Assembly (NCBI GenBank): GCA_013397435.1
Contig: VZRG01000365.1
Location: 186,001-250,000 of the forward strand
DNA from: Erythrocercus mccallii
Lineage: Eukaryota; Chordata; Aves; Passeriformes; Dicruridae
Direction of reading: 5' to 3'
Length of the DNA stretch: 64,000 bases
Shown here piece by piece: positions 39,986-52,924 of this stretch. A program made the translations under genes and the position numbers. Numbering within the stretch: position 1 is the first letter of the stretch; each line of letters begins with the position of its first letter. The notes beneath the pieces are model-generated. The model was not told where the DNA came from. It made no database searches and worked only from the letters and a program-made list of their open reading frames with translations.

Positions 39986-42900
39986 CACAAACCAAGAAGT
40001 GAGGGACGTTGAATTTTTTTATTATTTGGTGAATGCGGTTCTTCTAAGATACTATTCAGTGAGTCAGATGACGCTTCTGAATCTTCAGGTGTCTGCCAGG
40101 TCCAGAAATTGAAGCACTGGGACAGAGGTGGAGGGTTTTGTAAAAGCATAATGTGTTTACGTGTATGTGCAGCTCTGAGTGAGGAGGGCATTTAATCACG
40201 TGCACAAATTGAAATGATGCTTCTTAGCAGTACTGTTTAGAGTTATGCTCTCATTTTATGCTCTGTGGTAAACAAAGATACATTCTGATTTCCATACTAA
40301 ACTCCCAAGTTTCTGAGAATTTGTTTATTTATTTAATCCCACTATGGAATGTTCCCAGTGAAATTCTTCCCCAATTCTCAAAATTGACAAACAAATGGAA
40401 AATATGATTATGCTGACAACCAAACTTCCACATACTCTCCATGAAGGACATTGCTTTATCGCAAAGGTCTTGATATTTTGCAGTCATTATGTGTGGCCTT
40501 TTTGTTACATTGCATCACAATAATGAAAATCTAGACATCAATTAAAGGATACATATTCTAAAATTCATCTATCCACATATTTTATTAAAGATGTTCAAAA
40601 GAAAATGAGGTCTCAAATTATCTTCCTAATACATTTTGGCAGGTAATATGAACAATTCAGTGCCTTGGGTAAAACTCTCAAGAGAACATCTAATTTTTTC
40701 TTCTGTGTCAGCAATCACACCAGGCAAGTGATATTTGCAATATAATTTAATCTTGAACAGTGGAGAGGGAGTCACAGAAGAAATGTATTGGCCAGTCAAC
40801 TCATTCCACGTGCATGGGAAGATCAGTAAATGGGAGTAACTGGGGAAAAAAACTAATTAAGCTTTAGCTGATCTGTGGGGAGGCCCTTGTGAATGGTATG
40901 CATAGAGAAGAAAACAAGAAGAGAGGCATCCAACCAATGGCGACATAAAAATTGGTGGTTTTTTTTTCTGTCTGCATCCAACAATTTTTAGTTTGCATAT
41001 ATTTGTGGTGACAGGTTTCACATTTATGTTTGACTACGCTTTCCACCCATGTGCTTTTTGGTGAGCAACTGTGGTGGTCAGTACCAGGACAGTATGTGTC
41101 TAAAAGTTTTGGGGTTGGCTTTACTTTCTTCATCTCTGTGGCTAAAAGCAAGCTGATTTGCCACTAGGAGTGTCACGAAATCTGTAGTCACTAAGGAAAC
41201 CTAACACATAATTAACCTCTGAGTCATATCTAAACACATTACAAAGTCTGCAAGATTCTAGCAGTAATATGTCAGCAAAATTTTGACACAGACCGATTTT
41301 TTCAATCCTCTTAGGAGTGTGACTGACAATATGCAGGATTGCATGTGAAGATCTTTGCTCTACAAAAAGAAGTACTAAACTGTGATTGTCTGCTCTTCCA
41401 CTGTCCTGACTTGCACACAAATTAGCAGCCAACTTTTAAAAAATTCTGATCTGCTTCAGTGAGTAATAATATACAGTGCAATTAGTCTGCTCATTACTTT
41501 CCTGGGGTGTAGGACAGAGTCTGACTCGATAAGGTACAGCACATCAGTTAAAAAGCCTGTTGTGAATTCAGAACTGCCAATAGACATTTTCTTCTCCCAG
41601 AAAGAAAACATACAGGATATTACATCTGTATAATGTACAAGTAAAATAACATAGTAAATTGAATCATTTAATAAATGTCATATAGGCGGTGTTGAAGCAT
41701 ATACCTCATACCCAAACTTAGATATTGCATTTTAACCTTCTCAGTCTGCGGGGTGATGAACTTTATGACCTTAGTATTTTTTTTGGGCAGAACTTGCAAT
41801 GCATTTCCAGAATGCTTTGTCTGGAGAAACAGCAAAAGGGAATGAAAAGGAAGATACACCAAAATTTGGATTGAGATTATCATGCACTTACACGGGCTGC
41901 TCTCTTTTAGGTACCCTATTGTCGCAGCTAAGTTTGCAACTCTATTTTGCTTGCTTTCTTCACAGAAGATTTCTTAAAATGAAAGGATTACAGTCACTAC
42001 TTTCTATCAATTGCAAATAATCAATATGATATGGGTGTCTTCTACTATTTCTGGATAACAAAAAGAAGCAGGTATGAGGGACAGGTCAAACATTCCTACA
42101 GCACTGGCATCTGATAAAAACAGAAAGACTATCACAGTGGCATGAAACATACACCGTTAAATAACTAATACAGATATATTGGGTATGTATCTAGATTCCT
42201 GCAAGCCAGTCAGTTGTGAATGTCAAAGGTTTATTTTTCTAGTAGGAATGAGGTGATCAGCAGATAAAATCAACATTCAATGTTTACTTTCCTGTCAAAG
42301 GCAAATAAATTCATGTGGTCACATAGAGAAAATGGACATTTTTGTACTAAAACAAACTCTTAATCCTCATTGCAAGGACACCAGTGTGACTAAGAGCCAC
42401 TCTAGCAACTAGTGACTGACAGGGAAGCTGCCAATCAGGCCTTGTGCCAACATAACACAAATCCCATCTGCATAGGTCATTAACTCATTTTCTACCAGTT
42501 TTTAAGTGTTTTGCAATTCTGCAGCATGTCAATGTGACAGGTATCATGGTTAAATTATTGCCTGAGCTACAGGTTTTCATGCTCCCTACATTTCTACACT
42601 TACATTGAAAGAACAATAATCACTGTAAAGCCAGGGAACTGACAGTAGTCCAATGCACTACCCTCCACTCAAGACACCTGAGAATCCATACGTTGATTTC
42701 TATGATGGTAGTGACAATGTGATTGCATAATTACATGACTTTGCTGGTCTTGATCTCATAATCAAATCTCATAATTCAAACTGTCTCTTAAGCTTTTCAT
42801 TCCTTGCTATTTAGAAATCAAGTGAAACATTATGTCAAATATTTCTTGCTCCATGAAAAATCACTCAACTCAGTTTAATGAAACACAGTTTTACAAGACT

Positions 42901-45900
42901 CTGTCTACAGCTTCAATCTTACAAACCCTGACCTCATTTGGCAGAAATAGTGATGATTTCTTTGAAAAAACATTCTGCTAGGTACATTATGATATTTTAA
43001 GTCTGAGCAAAAGTGGATGCCACAAAAACATACAAACAACAGAATCTCTATGCTTGTAGATGGTCTCCTATCTTGGCTTTCAATTGGTAGTTCTATTTGA
43101 ATGGTGCCTTCCTTGAACATCTGTTGTCAGCCCAGAAACTAACGAGAAAGTGTCTTAGTGGAGAAACTCCATGGAAATGTTACAGAAGCTCTGTTAAAAC
43201 CAAGGTAAGAGCTGTAAAGACATTTCTTTTTACAGAATGACAATACAGGCCCTATTAATCACCACACTAGCCCACTGGTTACCCCCACCAGCCCACCAGA
43301 AAGAACCTGCTTTGCCTCAGACAAACTGTCCCACATCATAATTAGGAGTAAGAACATCCTGGAAAATTACTTCATAGTAATTTTGGTATTATGGAGCTTT
43401 AACTGTAGCAACAAATGTCACCACTATGATCACCCTGCTTGGTCACGAATATGTTCCTAGTTCTGTGTGCCCAAGCCAGGTTTCTCCAGTGAGGCACTAG
43501 GAAAAGGGGAGAGGCACACAGTGCCAAGAACGTTCTGCTCATATGCAAGACCAGCTAACTCCTACATGGGAGAAAACTGACTCCTGGGAGAAACAGGAAA
43601 AAGCCCTCTCTGAAGGTGTGAGATAAAAGAGCTGAGCCAGTAGGGCAGAGAACTCATTGGGTTAGTAGAAAACAGTCATGCTTAGATCAAAATTTAATCC
43701 TTTTCATTTCAACCTGTTCCTCTTAGCTCAATCTAAAAGTAAAAACCTACTAGTAATTGCGAGGTCAGTTAGGCACTGAATATGAAACATCTGATTAAAA
43801 GACAAAGAGTAACAACAGCATTATTTATTCCCTAAAACATGATTATAGTACTGAACTTCATGAATTTAAGGTTTAAAAATGCCCACAAACAACTAAAAAC
43901 TGAACCAAATCCTCATATTTGCTGCAGTATATAAATGCAGTTAAATAACTTTAACCACTTTATCTTTGATGGCTGCAGTAACTGATCAATATTTGTAGTT
44001 ACACAGTAATGCAAACACTTTATAGCAATGCTATGAGATAGATTTGTCAGAACTCAAGCTGCTTGCTCAAATCAACTTGTCTCGTTTCACCTCTATTGGC
44101 ATAAAAAAATAATAAGAATCGTAAAAATCTTCTTTTCAGAGGGAAACATTTACCACAAATATTTCCTCAAGCAATTTTAGTTATGAAGAAATTGAAATAG
44201 CAACTATTTTTAAAGAGGACTATTTTTCACAGAATTCCATGAAATAATTTTGACCTATGGCAAACTGGGAAATAAATCTTAATTTATGAGGTATGTCTGA
44301 AAAAAATTTCAAAAAGCTGTTTATCAAGTTTGTCAGAGTAAGGAAGAGAAAACCTGTGGGAAAAATGTTCTTCCCCAGCCATGGCACAGGATAGTGGCTG
44401 TATCCCCTCTGGAGACAATTCTGTCCTTTAACAGAGGATACAACTTCTCGTCTCCTGCTTTGTGCCTTCATTCAGTTCCATGTAAACCACCAGCTACATT
44501 TAATCTATTAATTTAAAACAGCAATAATTTAAAAGTTTGTAACCCTTGTAACAGCAAATTTCATTTTTGGATATGATTCTGATGGTAAACATAAAAAAGT
44601 AAAAAAGAATATCTCAGACTTTTCTGCTATTACTTAGGCACATGGAATTTGCTTCTACTGCCCTCATGCCTTTTTTTTGGGGGGCACATTTTCCAATAAA
44701 GAGAACCAATGATCTGAACATACCCAGAAACATGCAGATTTAAATATTAAAGAATACTTTTGAGAAGTTTATCTTGAACTTCTTTTGTATATGTTTAGTT
44801 ATGCATACATATGGCATACAAATGGCACATGATAAGAATTTGATTGTAGGAACTGTGTTTATCCAATAAAGAATCAGAAAAGGATTCTATTAACATACAG
44901 GTAAAATCAACCTAAAACTTAATTACTGCATACAAACTAACCCCTGCAAGCAGGCTAAAAAATAATCAGAGAAATCGTATTTTCTAAACAGTGAACATGG
45001 CTTAAATGTTTCAGAAAAGGCTTTCAGAATAGCTTTTAAATCAGGAAGAGGCAAAAATAGCTGAAAAAATTATTTGATAAAATGAATCATTATGAACATT
45101 AATCTGGTGTTGGATGGCAAAACAGGAAAAATAATAAACATGCTTATAAGCTTGAATCACACAGGTTAGCTTTGCGATGCCACAGAATTTAACTGTGACT
45201 TGTTTACTTCCACAGTTTGTGATTGATCTTTTATCAGTTTGATGAAACCACTCAGGATTCACTCTGAGGCTTTGATGCTGTGAGGAATATGGTGATGGTA
45301 CCCTTATATTAGGTGCCACCTAAAATGCTTGTGCATGAACTTCACATCCACATTTGTAAGAAATGCAGATTTGAAGACAATTTTTCTTCACTATGTGCAT
45401 TCTGTACAGAAGCTCATCACAAATCACCGTGCTGAGATACTCAAAATGGTAAATGAACATCTTACTCCTGAAGGATGTTTGACTTCATCAGCACATTAGG
45501 CATTTATACACTGCATGTTTCACTCTTGGGGACTCAGAGGGAATAGCAAAGCATCAGACTTTACTATTTTACACTAGCCTTGTCTGAACCTCACACATTG
45601 CTGACATGAAACACAATAATAAAGAACAGATTTAAAACTTTTCTTTATATATAAAGAAATAAAAATCAAGGAAAATATACTCAAGAATATTTTCATTTCA
45701 CTTGAACTTTGCTGTATTCATTCAAGGAGCATTCATTGATACAGAAAAAATTGAAGAGGGAGGGAGTGGAAGAGAAAGCACTAAAGGAAAATGAGGAACA
45801 GGAAGTATGAGCTTAATTCCCTTTTTTTGCATGTTACTATTTCCAGCAATGCCCCAATTGATGTAACTTCGCAGATCTCAATGGAATTTCTCCTGAGACC

Positions 45901-46420
45901 AACATGAGTCTCATGAAATTAACTTAATTTTGGTTTTTAATATTTGATGGTTTAAAGTAATAGTATAGAGTAAGTATTCTCCATAATATTGAGTAGGTAG
46001 CATTTTAAAATTATTAATAATGCACTTTAAAAGAGAATGTTATCGTTAGTTCATTGTGTCATCACACAAAACTACCATAAATGAAACATACTTTAAGGAA
46101 CTCTGGAAATTTTTTTAACATGTAATTGCAAATGATAGAGTGTTTGCATATTGGAATATCTTGTACTTTGAAGTGAAAAGCTTTATCTCTAGTTTCTACT
46201 GCAAAGCATCTTGTAATGAGCATTTTTAAAAAATCATAGAAATAATGCATTTTAAGTTATTTTTAATTAAAGTAAGTTTTAATATTCTGTAAAAAATATC
46301 TGCAGCGTAATATGCAAGTGTGCAATAAATATTTCTATAACATTGAAAATACCTCAGAAAAATGATTATTTAAAAGAGCAACACCATAAGCAGAGACTAT
46401 ATATATTAAACTAGTGATAT
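39986..46420. other. DLGAP1 5' intron, no gene recognised
   Basis: AT-rich intron with no repeat family I can name. Minus frames at 40.86-41.43 kb (about 95 codons each) have no recognisable domain and are judged chance. Confidence 0.55.
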
Positions 46421-46990
46421 CACAGAATCACAAGGTTGGAAGAGACCTTCAAGATCACCGAGTCCAACCTAACCCTAGCACCTCAACTAAACCATGGCCC
46501 TGAGTGCTACATCCAGCCTTTTTGTAAACACATCCAGGGATGGTGACTCCACCAACTCCCCAGGCAGGACATTCCAGTACTTTATCACCCTTTCTGTAAA
46601 AAATGTTTTTCCTAATACCCAACCTATATTTCCCTTGGTGCAGCTTGAGACTGTGTCCTCTCATTCTGTCAGTTGTCTGGAGAAGGAGACCAATTCCCAC
46701 CTGGCTACAACTACCTTTCAGGAAGTTGTAGAGAGTGATAAGGTCACCCCTGATTCTGCTTTTCTCCAGGCTAAACACCCCCAGCTCCGTCAGCCATTCC
46801 TCACAGGGTTTGTGTTCCAAGCCCCTCACCAGCCTTGTTGCCTCCTCTGGATGCACTCAAGCGTCTCAATGTCCTTCCTAAAATGAGGGGCCCAGAACTG
46901 GGCACAGCAATCAAGGTGTGGCCTCAGCAGTGCTGAGTACATGGGAAGAATGACCTCCCTGCTCCTGCTGGCCACACCATTCCTGATACA
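46421..46990 (-). mobile_element. CR1 LINE 3' end with ORF2 C-terminus
   Basis: On the minus strand two frames read the CR1 ORF2 tail: RPHLDCCAQFWAPHFRKDIE (near 46.85-46.95 kb) and GVFSLEKSRIRGDLITLYNF (near 46.7-46.8 kb), with a frameshift between them, then the 3'UTR ending near 46421 with the CCTTCCAACCTTGTGATTCTGTG terminus. It is a 5'-truncated, dead copy in the same orientation as DLGAP1. Confidence 0.92.
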
Positions 46991-48971
46991 GGAATATATG
47001 CAGAACATGCTAATTCCTTGTTGCTTACTCTTTCCAATTTAATCTAATTCCATTTCAAGGTGAAAGGTAAGTGCTTTATATAATCTACTTTAATTTGTGT
47101 ACTAAAAAGACATACTCCCTTAAACCTGCATAAAAAACACACACCTTTTCACTTTATTACATCTTTCAGCTATTCAATGGAAATTTCATCTTTCCCCTCA
47201 AAACATGAGGTTCATCATATGTTAAATGTCAGCATTATTGTGTAAGTTCAGGAGGAGCCACAGTGGGCTATGCTGTTTGTCCTCAGACATAATATAAGGC
47301 TTATAAAAACTATCCGTAACTGCTACTGTGGAGCTGCAATTTATTGCTGACATAGAGTACACTTTGTGGAAAGATAGCAAGCCTGATTTTAAAGCTATGA
47401 AGTAACAGAATCTGCTTCATTTCCAAGAAAATTGTTCTGGTAATTAGCCACTGATACACAGCTACAGCTAAATCCAGTATCCACTTCCAGCTAGTAGCTC
47501 TGTAGATTTTTCAATAAACCTTTTCAGAAGCCCTTTTTTTTCATGAGCCACATTCCCTCCTGCTGCTGTGAGACAGAACTATTTCATGCCCTTATATGTC
47601 TTAAACTAAGATGACTCTGTTTCTGAATCACATCTGAAGGTAGATTTTCAGGCCTTTAGTAACTCCAGAAGCTTCCTCCCATCCAGCCTTTGGCTACTTT
47701 ATACATTTCTTATCAGACACAGTTCTTATCAGATATGCAGTGAAGTTGTTTGGCTGTATCAGTAACTGCAGATTTGTTCCCCTGAATTCCTCAGTCTACA
47801 AAGAATTTGACTGAGACTAGACATGCCTGTGTTTAGCCTGAGTTTTCACAAATGTAACTCAGAATCATGCCTCATCTTCAAGTAAAATAATTTTTTTTTT
47901 CATATTTTCAGCCACTACTTTTTAGCAAAGTTAAATCTGTACTGCAGAAACAAAATGACACTAGCCCCATAAAACAGTAGCTGACCTAAGATTTCATGTC
48001 TGCCCTCTCTCTTGGGAAGTTCACAGTAAAGCCAGACCTGGTGATGGTTATCTATTCTGACAGTCAGGCTGAGCCCTGCCAAAACAGTAATGCATATGAG
48101 CACTGGCAAAGAAACAGGACACATCACTCAGAAAAACTGCAATACTGTAGCTGGAATATTCAGTGTCCTTTCAGGCTGTACATTTTAAGGCACTGTAGAG
48201 AAGGTCCAAAGAAGGAATATTGTAAGATAACACTGATAGTTGCTTTCAGAAATGTATGATTTCAGTAGTACTACTTTCCAGCAGATGAATGAAGAACACT
48301 GGTTTCAGTAATACATATTTTGGAACTATTTGAGCATGAATCTTATTTAAAATTAAATTATTTTAGCTTCTTTAAAAAAACTGTAGCTTGCAGATTACAG
48401 TCGCTTAAAGGATATAAACGAATTGTATTATTTTTATTCCAATGATAATATTTACGCATTGATGTTATGACACTATTTAAAATACTAGTAGTCAATGAGT
48501 ATTGAGGGTAGAGTTTAGATCTGCTTGATGCTATAAAATCCCTCATTATTATTTGAATTACTGAAGGTAAAACACCAGCAGAACAGAAGTCCACAATGAC
48601 AAATGTTGAATCTTGTGTTGTGGTGGGCAGAGTCCAGGGATCTTCAATACTGTACAATCACAGAGAGTTTGGCTACTTGCATTTTGAATTCCTTTACTTC
48701 CATCCTAGAATGCCTGTATGGAATAAGGTGTGCTTCAGCAATATCGGGATATATATTTCTTTTATCCTTTTTATTTTATTTCAGGTTTGAGAATAAATAT
48801 AGTTAAGATGAGAGGAAGGCCCTTAATCTTATCACCATCTTCCATAAAAAGTTTTCGTAGAACAGTGTGAAACAGAACAAAACCTGCATATTCCACAAAC
48901 TCACTGAAATCACACCAAATAAGAATACATGTTTAGATCCAACAAATGCAGTTAATCTTTACATGAGTGAA
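46991..48971. other. DLGAP1 5' intron, no gene recognised
   Basis: AT-rich intron between the CR1 copy and the provirus. I see only short A/T runs. Confidence 0.55.
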
Positions 48972-50090
48972 TGTAATAGCTTGACCCTCGTTGGATGCCA
49001 GACACCCACCAAAGCCTCTCTAATGCTCCCCTCTAGAACTGCACAGGGGAGACAAAATAGAATGATGGGTTCATGACTTGAGATAAGGACCAAGAGAGAT
49101 CACTCATCAAATACTATCATGAGCAAAACAGACTCAAATTGGGGATATTAATTGAATTTATCACTAACAAAATCAGAGTAGAAAAATGAGAAGTAAAATA
49201 AGATCTTAAAAACACCTTCCCTCTCCTCCTCTTTCCTTCCCAGCTCTGCCTCTTCCCCTCAGTGGTGCAGGTAGATGGGGAATGGGGGTTATGGTCAGTT
49301 CTTCTCACATTGTTCTTGATGTTGCTCAGGGAGAGGAGTTCTTCCCCTGCTCTGGTGTGGGATCCTTCCCATGGGACAAAGTTCTCCATGATACTCTCCA
49401 ACATGAGCCCATTCTATGGGCTTCTCACTTCTTCACAGTTCTTCACAAACTGCTGCCACGAGTCACTCTTCCACAGAGTGCAGTTCTGCCAATCCTCAGG
49501 CACAGACTGTTCCAGTGTGGGTACTGGGTCAGAAATCCTGACAAAAAACTTGTTTTAGCATGAACTCCTCTCTCCATGGCTCTGAAGGCCCTGGCCAGGA
49601 CCCTGCTCCAGCACAGGCCTCCCATGGGCTCACAGCCTCCTCTCAGGCATCTGCCTGTTCCAGCACTGATCTCCTCCAAGGAGGTGGATCTCAGCATCCC
49701 TGTGCTCCTCCATGGGCTGCAGGATCACAGTTGCCTCACCACGGTCTGCACCATTGGCTGCAGGGGAATCTCTGCTCTGGCTTCTCCTTCCCCTCCTTCT
49801 CCACTGACCTTGGTGTCTGCAGAGTTCTTCCTCTCACATATTCTCATCCTGATCTTCTCTGGCTGCAATTACATCTGTGCAATAACTTCTTTTTCTTCTT
49901 CTTAAATACATTATCACAGAGGCATTACCACCATTTCTGATTGGCTTAGCTTTGGCCAGTGGCACGTCTATCTTTGGAGCCACCAAGGTTTGGCTCTGCT
50001 GGACATGGAGGGAGCTAAAGCTTCTCAGAGAAGTCACCCCTGTAGCGCGCCCCCCCCCCCCCCGCTACCTGGCCATGCCAACCCAATACA
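48972..50090 (-). mobile_element. ERV 3' LTR of an internally deleted provirus
   Basis: Read on the minus strand, this 1,119-bp LTR begins TGTATTGGGTTGGC (50090) and ends ...GACCCTCGTT-like AAGCTATTACA (48972). It contains the family's GC-rich block of degenerate ~35-45-bp units built around CTGCAG and CCATGG (49.3-49.8 kb), then an AT-rich 3' part. A polypurine tract lies just outside its start (50091-50107), as expected for a 3' LTR. The same family occurs at 39270-39632 and 59027-59505. Open frames on both strands here are by-products of the repeat units. Family name uncertain; it resembles LTRs abundant in songbirds. Confidence 0.85.
50050..50063. repeat. Poly(C) run of 14 inside the LTR
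   Basis: Fourteen consecutive C residues flanked by GTAGCG and CGCTAC, which can pair as a 6-bp stem. The equivalent position in this LTR family is a shorter C run. The length is likely to vary and to be error-prone in sequencing. Confidence 0.9.
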
Positions 50091-50418
50091 TTTCACCCCT
50101 CACCTCTGAAAATCATATAATTTAGAATTATCACTAAAATACACATTGACCATACAACCTGCCCTTGCATCAACAAATGCAACCAAACTAAACAAAATAA
50201 AATTCCCTGCACAAAACCCAAAATAACATCATCAGAACACAGAAAAATTGGACAATTTACACAAAATTCAACCCTTGTCTGTTCACCACAATTATGACAA
50301 AAATTCCCCATGATCAATCCACTCTTTGATGTTCACTACTTGTTCTGCCCATTACTTCTCCCAGTTACTATCTTTATCTCAAAATCCTTATGATCCAATG
50401 TTTTGGCACCAAAACCAC
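50091..50418 (-). mobile_element. ERV internal remnant: primer-binding site to polypurine tract
   Basis: On the minus strand, just after the partial 5' LTR (ending 50419), TGGTGCCAAAACATTGGA (50411-50394) looks like a CpG-decayed primer-binding site; a second TGG begins at 50417. Only about 300 bases follow before a purine tract, AGAGGTGAGGGGTGAAA (50107-50091), that abuts the 3' LTR. A frame with ATG at 50311 runs 72 codons to a stop inside the purine tract. It has CX2C-X8-CX2C near its N-terminus followed by hydrophobic stretches. No gag, pol or env domain is recognisable. Either most of the provirus is deleted or the element was a short non-autonomous form. Confidence 0.65.
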
Positions 50419-50512
50419 TGTAGTGGATTGACCCTGGCTGGATACCAGACACCCATGAAAGCCTCTCTATTACTCCCCTTTGCTAATGGAAAGGGGAGAG
50501 AAAATACAACAG
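50419..50512 (-). mobile_element. ERV 5' LTR, 3'-terminal remnant
   Basis: TGTAGTGGATTGACCCTGGCTGGATACC and the following CTCTCTATTACTCCCC and GGGGAGAGAAAATAC match the corresponding end of the LTR at 48972-49060. Homology stops near 50512, so only the last ~95 bp (minus orientation) of this LTR remain. Together with the full LTR it brackets the internal remnant. Confidence 0.8.
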
Positions 50513-52114
50513 TGTTATCAACACCTTTCTAGCTAGCAATGCAAAGCACAGCAATCTGAGAGCTGCTATGGGAAAATGAACTCCATTTCAGCCACAACCA
50601 ATACAGTGAATATGTTGAAAGTTAAAAAGGAATGATCCTACTATTTTTAATTTTTTTTCATTACTAGGATAAATACTTTAATAGCTGATGATAAAGTTGT
50701 GTTTAGAAGAGCCTTGCATACTTTTAAAAAGTCATTCCTCTCCTTTCCTAAATGGACAGAGACTTGCAGGTCAAGTGCAAATGTAGAGAAAGTTCAGAAT
50801 AAAACTCTGGAAGCAGCATGAAGAGATCTGTGATCTCTTCTACCCTAAATGCATAGGAAAAAACCTGCCAGGCCTTCTAAGTCTGTAAACATTGCTTTAG
50901 TTCCATAAGACTGTGATTTAAAAGGAAGTTTTACGGGTTTTACAGAGCAGTTAAGAGTATGATCTTAGACAGTTACAAAGTGCATCTTTGAAGTCTACTG
51001 AAGAGATGGTGTACTGCAACAATAATGATCTGTTAAGCATTATTTGCCAGGCTTCCTCAGTAATAAGGTTTATACAATCCCCCATCTGTGCACTCATGCC
51101 CATTCTTCCACCCACCACCCTACCTCCTGCCCTGCCTTCCTGCTTCAAATTTAAACTGGCAGGGGTTAAAATACAAGATTTGTACAACCCCTGGAAGTTT
51201 TGGAAAGAGAAGCAAATCCCACCTGTTTCCTTGTAGTGGGAAAAACCATAAAAGAAGGTGAATTTTCTCTATAAATGAATTATACTTAGACCATTTTGAT
51301 TCCAGTGGCACAAGGTACCACAGACACAATCCATTGACAGGACTGTGTCAAGATGCACAGTGTTGGAAATAGTGGCATCTGAAAATAAAGAGTAAGGGCA
51401 AAACACAGAGAGCATCATGCATCCTCCAAGCTCTCCCTTTTTCTTTCAGTATCCACTGGCCTCCCAAGTATGCTGCTTGGGAACCTGGCAAAGCTAAGGA
51501 GCTCAAGGGATTGATCTCATCTCAGGTTTCTTGAAGTCACCCTCAAGGTTTGCCTGATGCAGGAATGTGCTATCAGGTTCAGATGTGGAAACCTAATTTG
51601 TTTCCATTGGTCCTGCAGTTTGAATCCTCTCAACTGACTGAGCACCTCCTACTTTACTCTTACAGCAGACCTGGGAAAATTCCTCCATGTGCTCAGGCTG
51701 ATTTGACCTCAGTTAATTCTCACCTTACTGCGAAGTGTGAAAAAGAACATTTTTCCCTTTAGTTTTGAAGAGTGTGCGATTATTTGGACTGAGTAGGCAG
51801 CTATATTTTCTGCCATTTTCTCATAAAATTTTGAACTCAAATCTAATTGAGGGAACCTGTAAAGATGGTTACATTCTTACAGGTATCAAAAAAATAGGAA
51901 GTCACACCAAGGCTGAACATTTAGAGATTCACTCCTCATAACTTTTTATTCCTGTGTCTGATTAATCCAATTGAAGAAAACAGTCTGTCTGCTCTTGCCA
52001 AAAAAAGGATATGGGAAAAGACTAAATATTCATATGGAGCACCAAAACCACTATCATGAGTCAATTAACTATTCAAACAGTTGTCATACCCAAAGCTATA
52101 GAAAGTCACACTGC
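50513..52114. other. DLGAP1 5' intron, no gene recognised
   Basis: Intronic sequence between the provirus and a CR1. I recognise nothing beyond short A/T runs. Confidence 0.55.
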
Positions 52115-52924
52115 CCAGTTGAAGCCGTTGAAGGTGACCTTCATGGGCTTGAGACGTGGGTCCGTGAGGCCCAGTGCAAGGTCCTGCACAGGCGTCAGGG
52201 CAGTTCCAAGAACAAATACAGGCTGGGTGAAGAACTGATTGTGAGCAGCCCTGAAGAGAACTTGGAAGTGTTGGTTGATGAGAAGCTCAGCATGACTCAG
52301 CAATGTGCATTTGCAAACCAGGAGGCCAACCCACATCCTGGGCTGCATCCAAAGCAGCGCAGGCAGCAGGGTGAGGGAGATGATTCTCCCCCTCTGCTTT
52401 GCTTTCTTCTGGTGAGACCCCACTTGCAGTACTTGCAGTACCAGCCAGCTCTGGGGACTCCAGTGTAAGAAGGATATGGAGCTGTTGGATTGAGTCCAAA
52501 GGTGGGCAACGTAGAAGGACAGAGGGCTGAAACACCTCTCCTATGAAGATATGTTGAGATTTGGGGTTGTTCATCCTGGAGAAGACCACAGTACCTAAAA
52601 GAGGTTGACAAGGAGGCTGAAGTGGGACTTTTTACAAGGGCATGGAGTGATGGAACAAGGGTGAAAATTCAAAGAGGGTAGGTTTAGATTAGGTATTATG
52701 AAGACAATTAAGAATACCTTCTTTACTGTGAGGATGGGGAAGCACTGGAGCAGGTTATCCAGAGAGGTTGTGGATGTCCCATCCTCGGAGGTGTTTGAGG
52801 CCAGGCTGGATGGGCCTCTAAGCAACGTGGTCTAGTGGAAGGTGTCCCTGACTGTGGCAGAGGGTTGGAAGCAAATGATTTTTAAGGTCCCTCCCAATTT
52901 AAATCATTCTATGATTCTACGAAT
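52115..52924 (+). mobile_element. CR1 LINE, ORF2 C-terminus to 3' end
   Basis: The plus strand translates, with frameshifts, to CR1 ORF2 C-terminal blocks: GDLHGLETWVREAQCKVLHR, NKYRLGEELIVSS, LEVLVDEKLSMTQQCAFA and RPHLQYLQY. After these come the CTGGAGAAGACC and AGGAAGACAATTAAG-type blocks, and the 3' terminus AAATCATTCTATGATTCTACGA. It is 5'-truncated and antisense to DLGAP1. Several internal stops and frameshifts show it is inactive. Confidence 0.92.

Noticed and set aside
46494..46886. 130-codon plus-strand ORF
   Set aside because: Antisense to a CR1 ORF2 tail and 3'UTR.
49262..49940. Overlapping plus-strand ORFs of about 90-126 codons
   Set aside because: They lie inside the LTR and its repeat units, and similar overlapping frames recur in the related LTR at 59.0-59.5 kb.
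51971..52468. 165-codon plus-strand ORF as a host gene
   Set aside because: Its second half is the C-terminal part of CR1 ORF2, so it is a LINE remnant.
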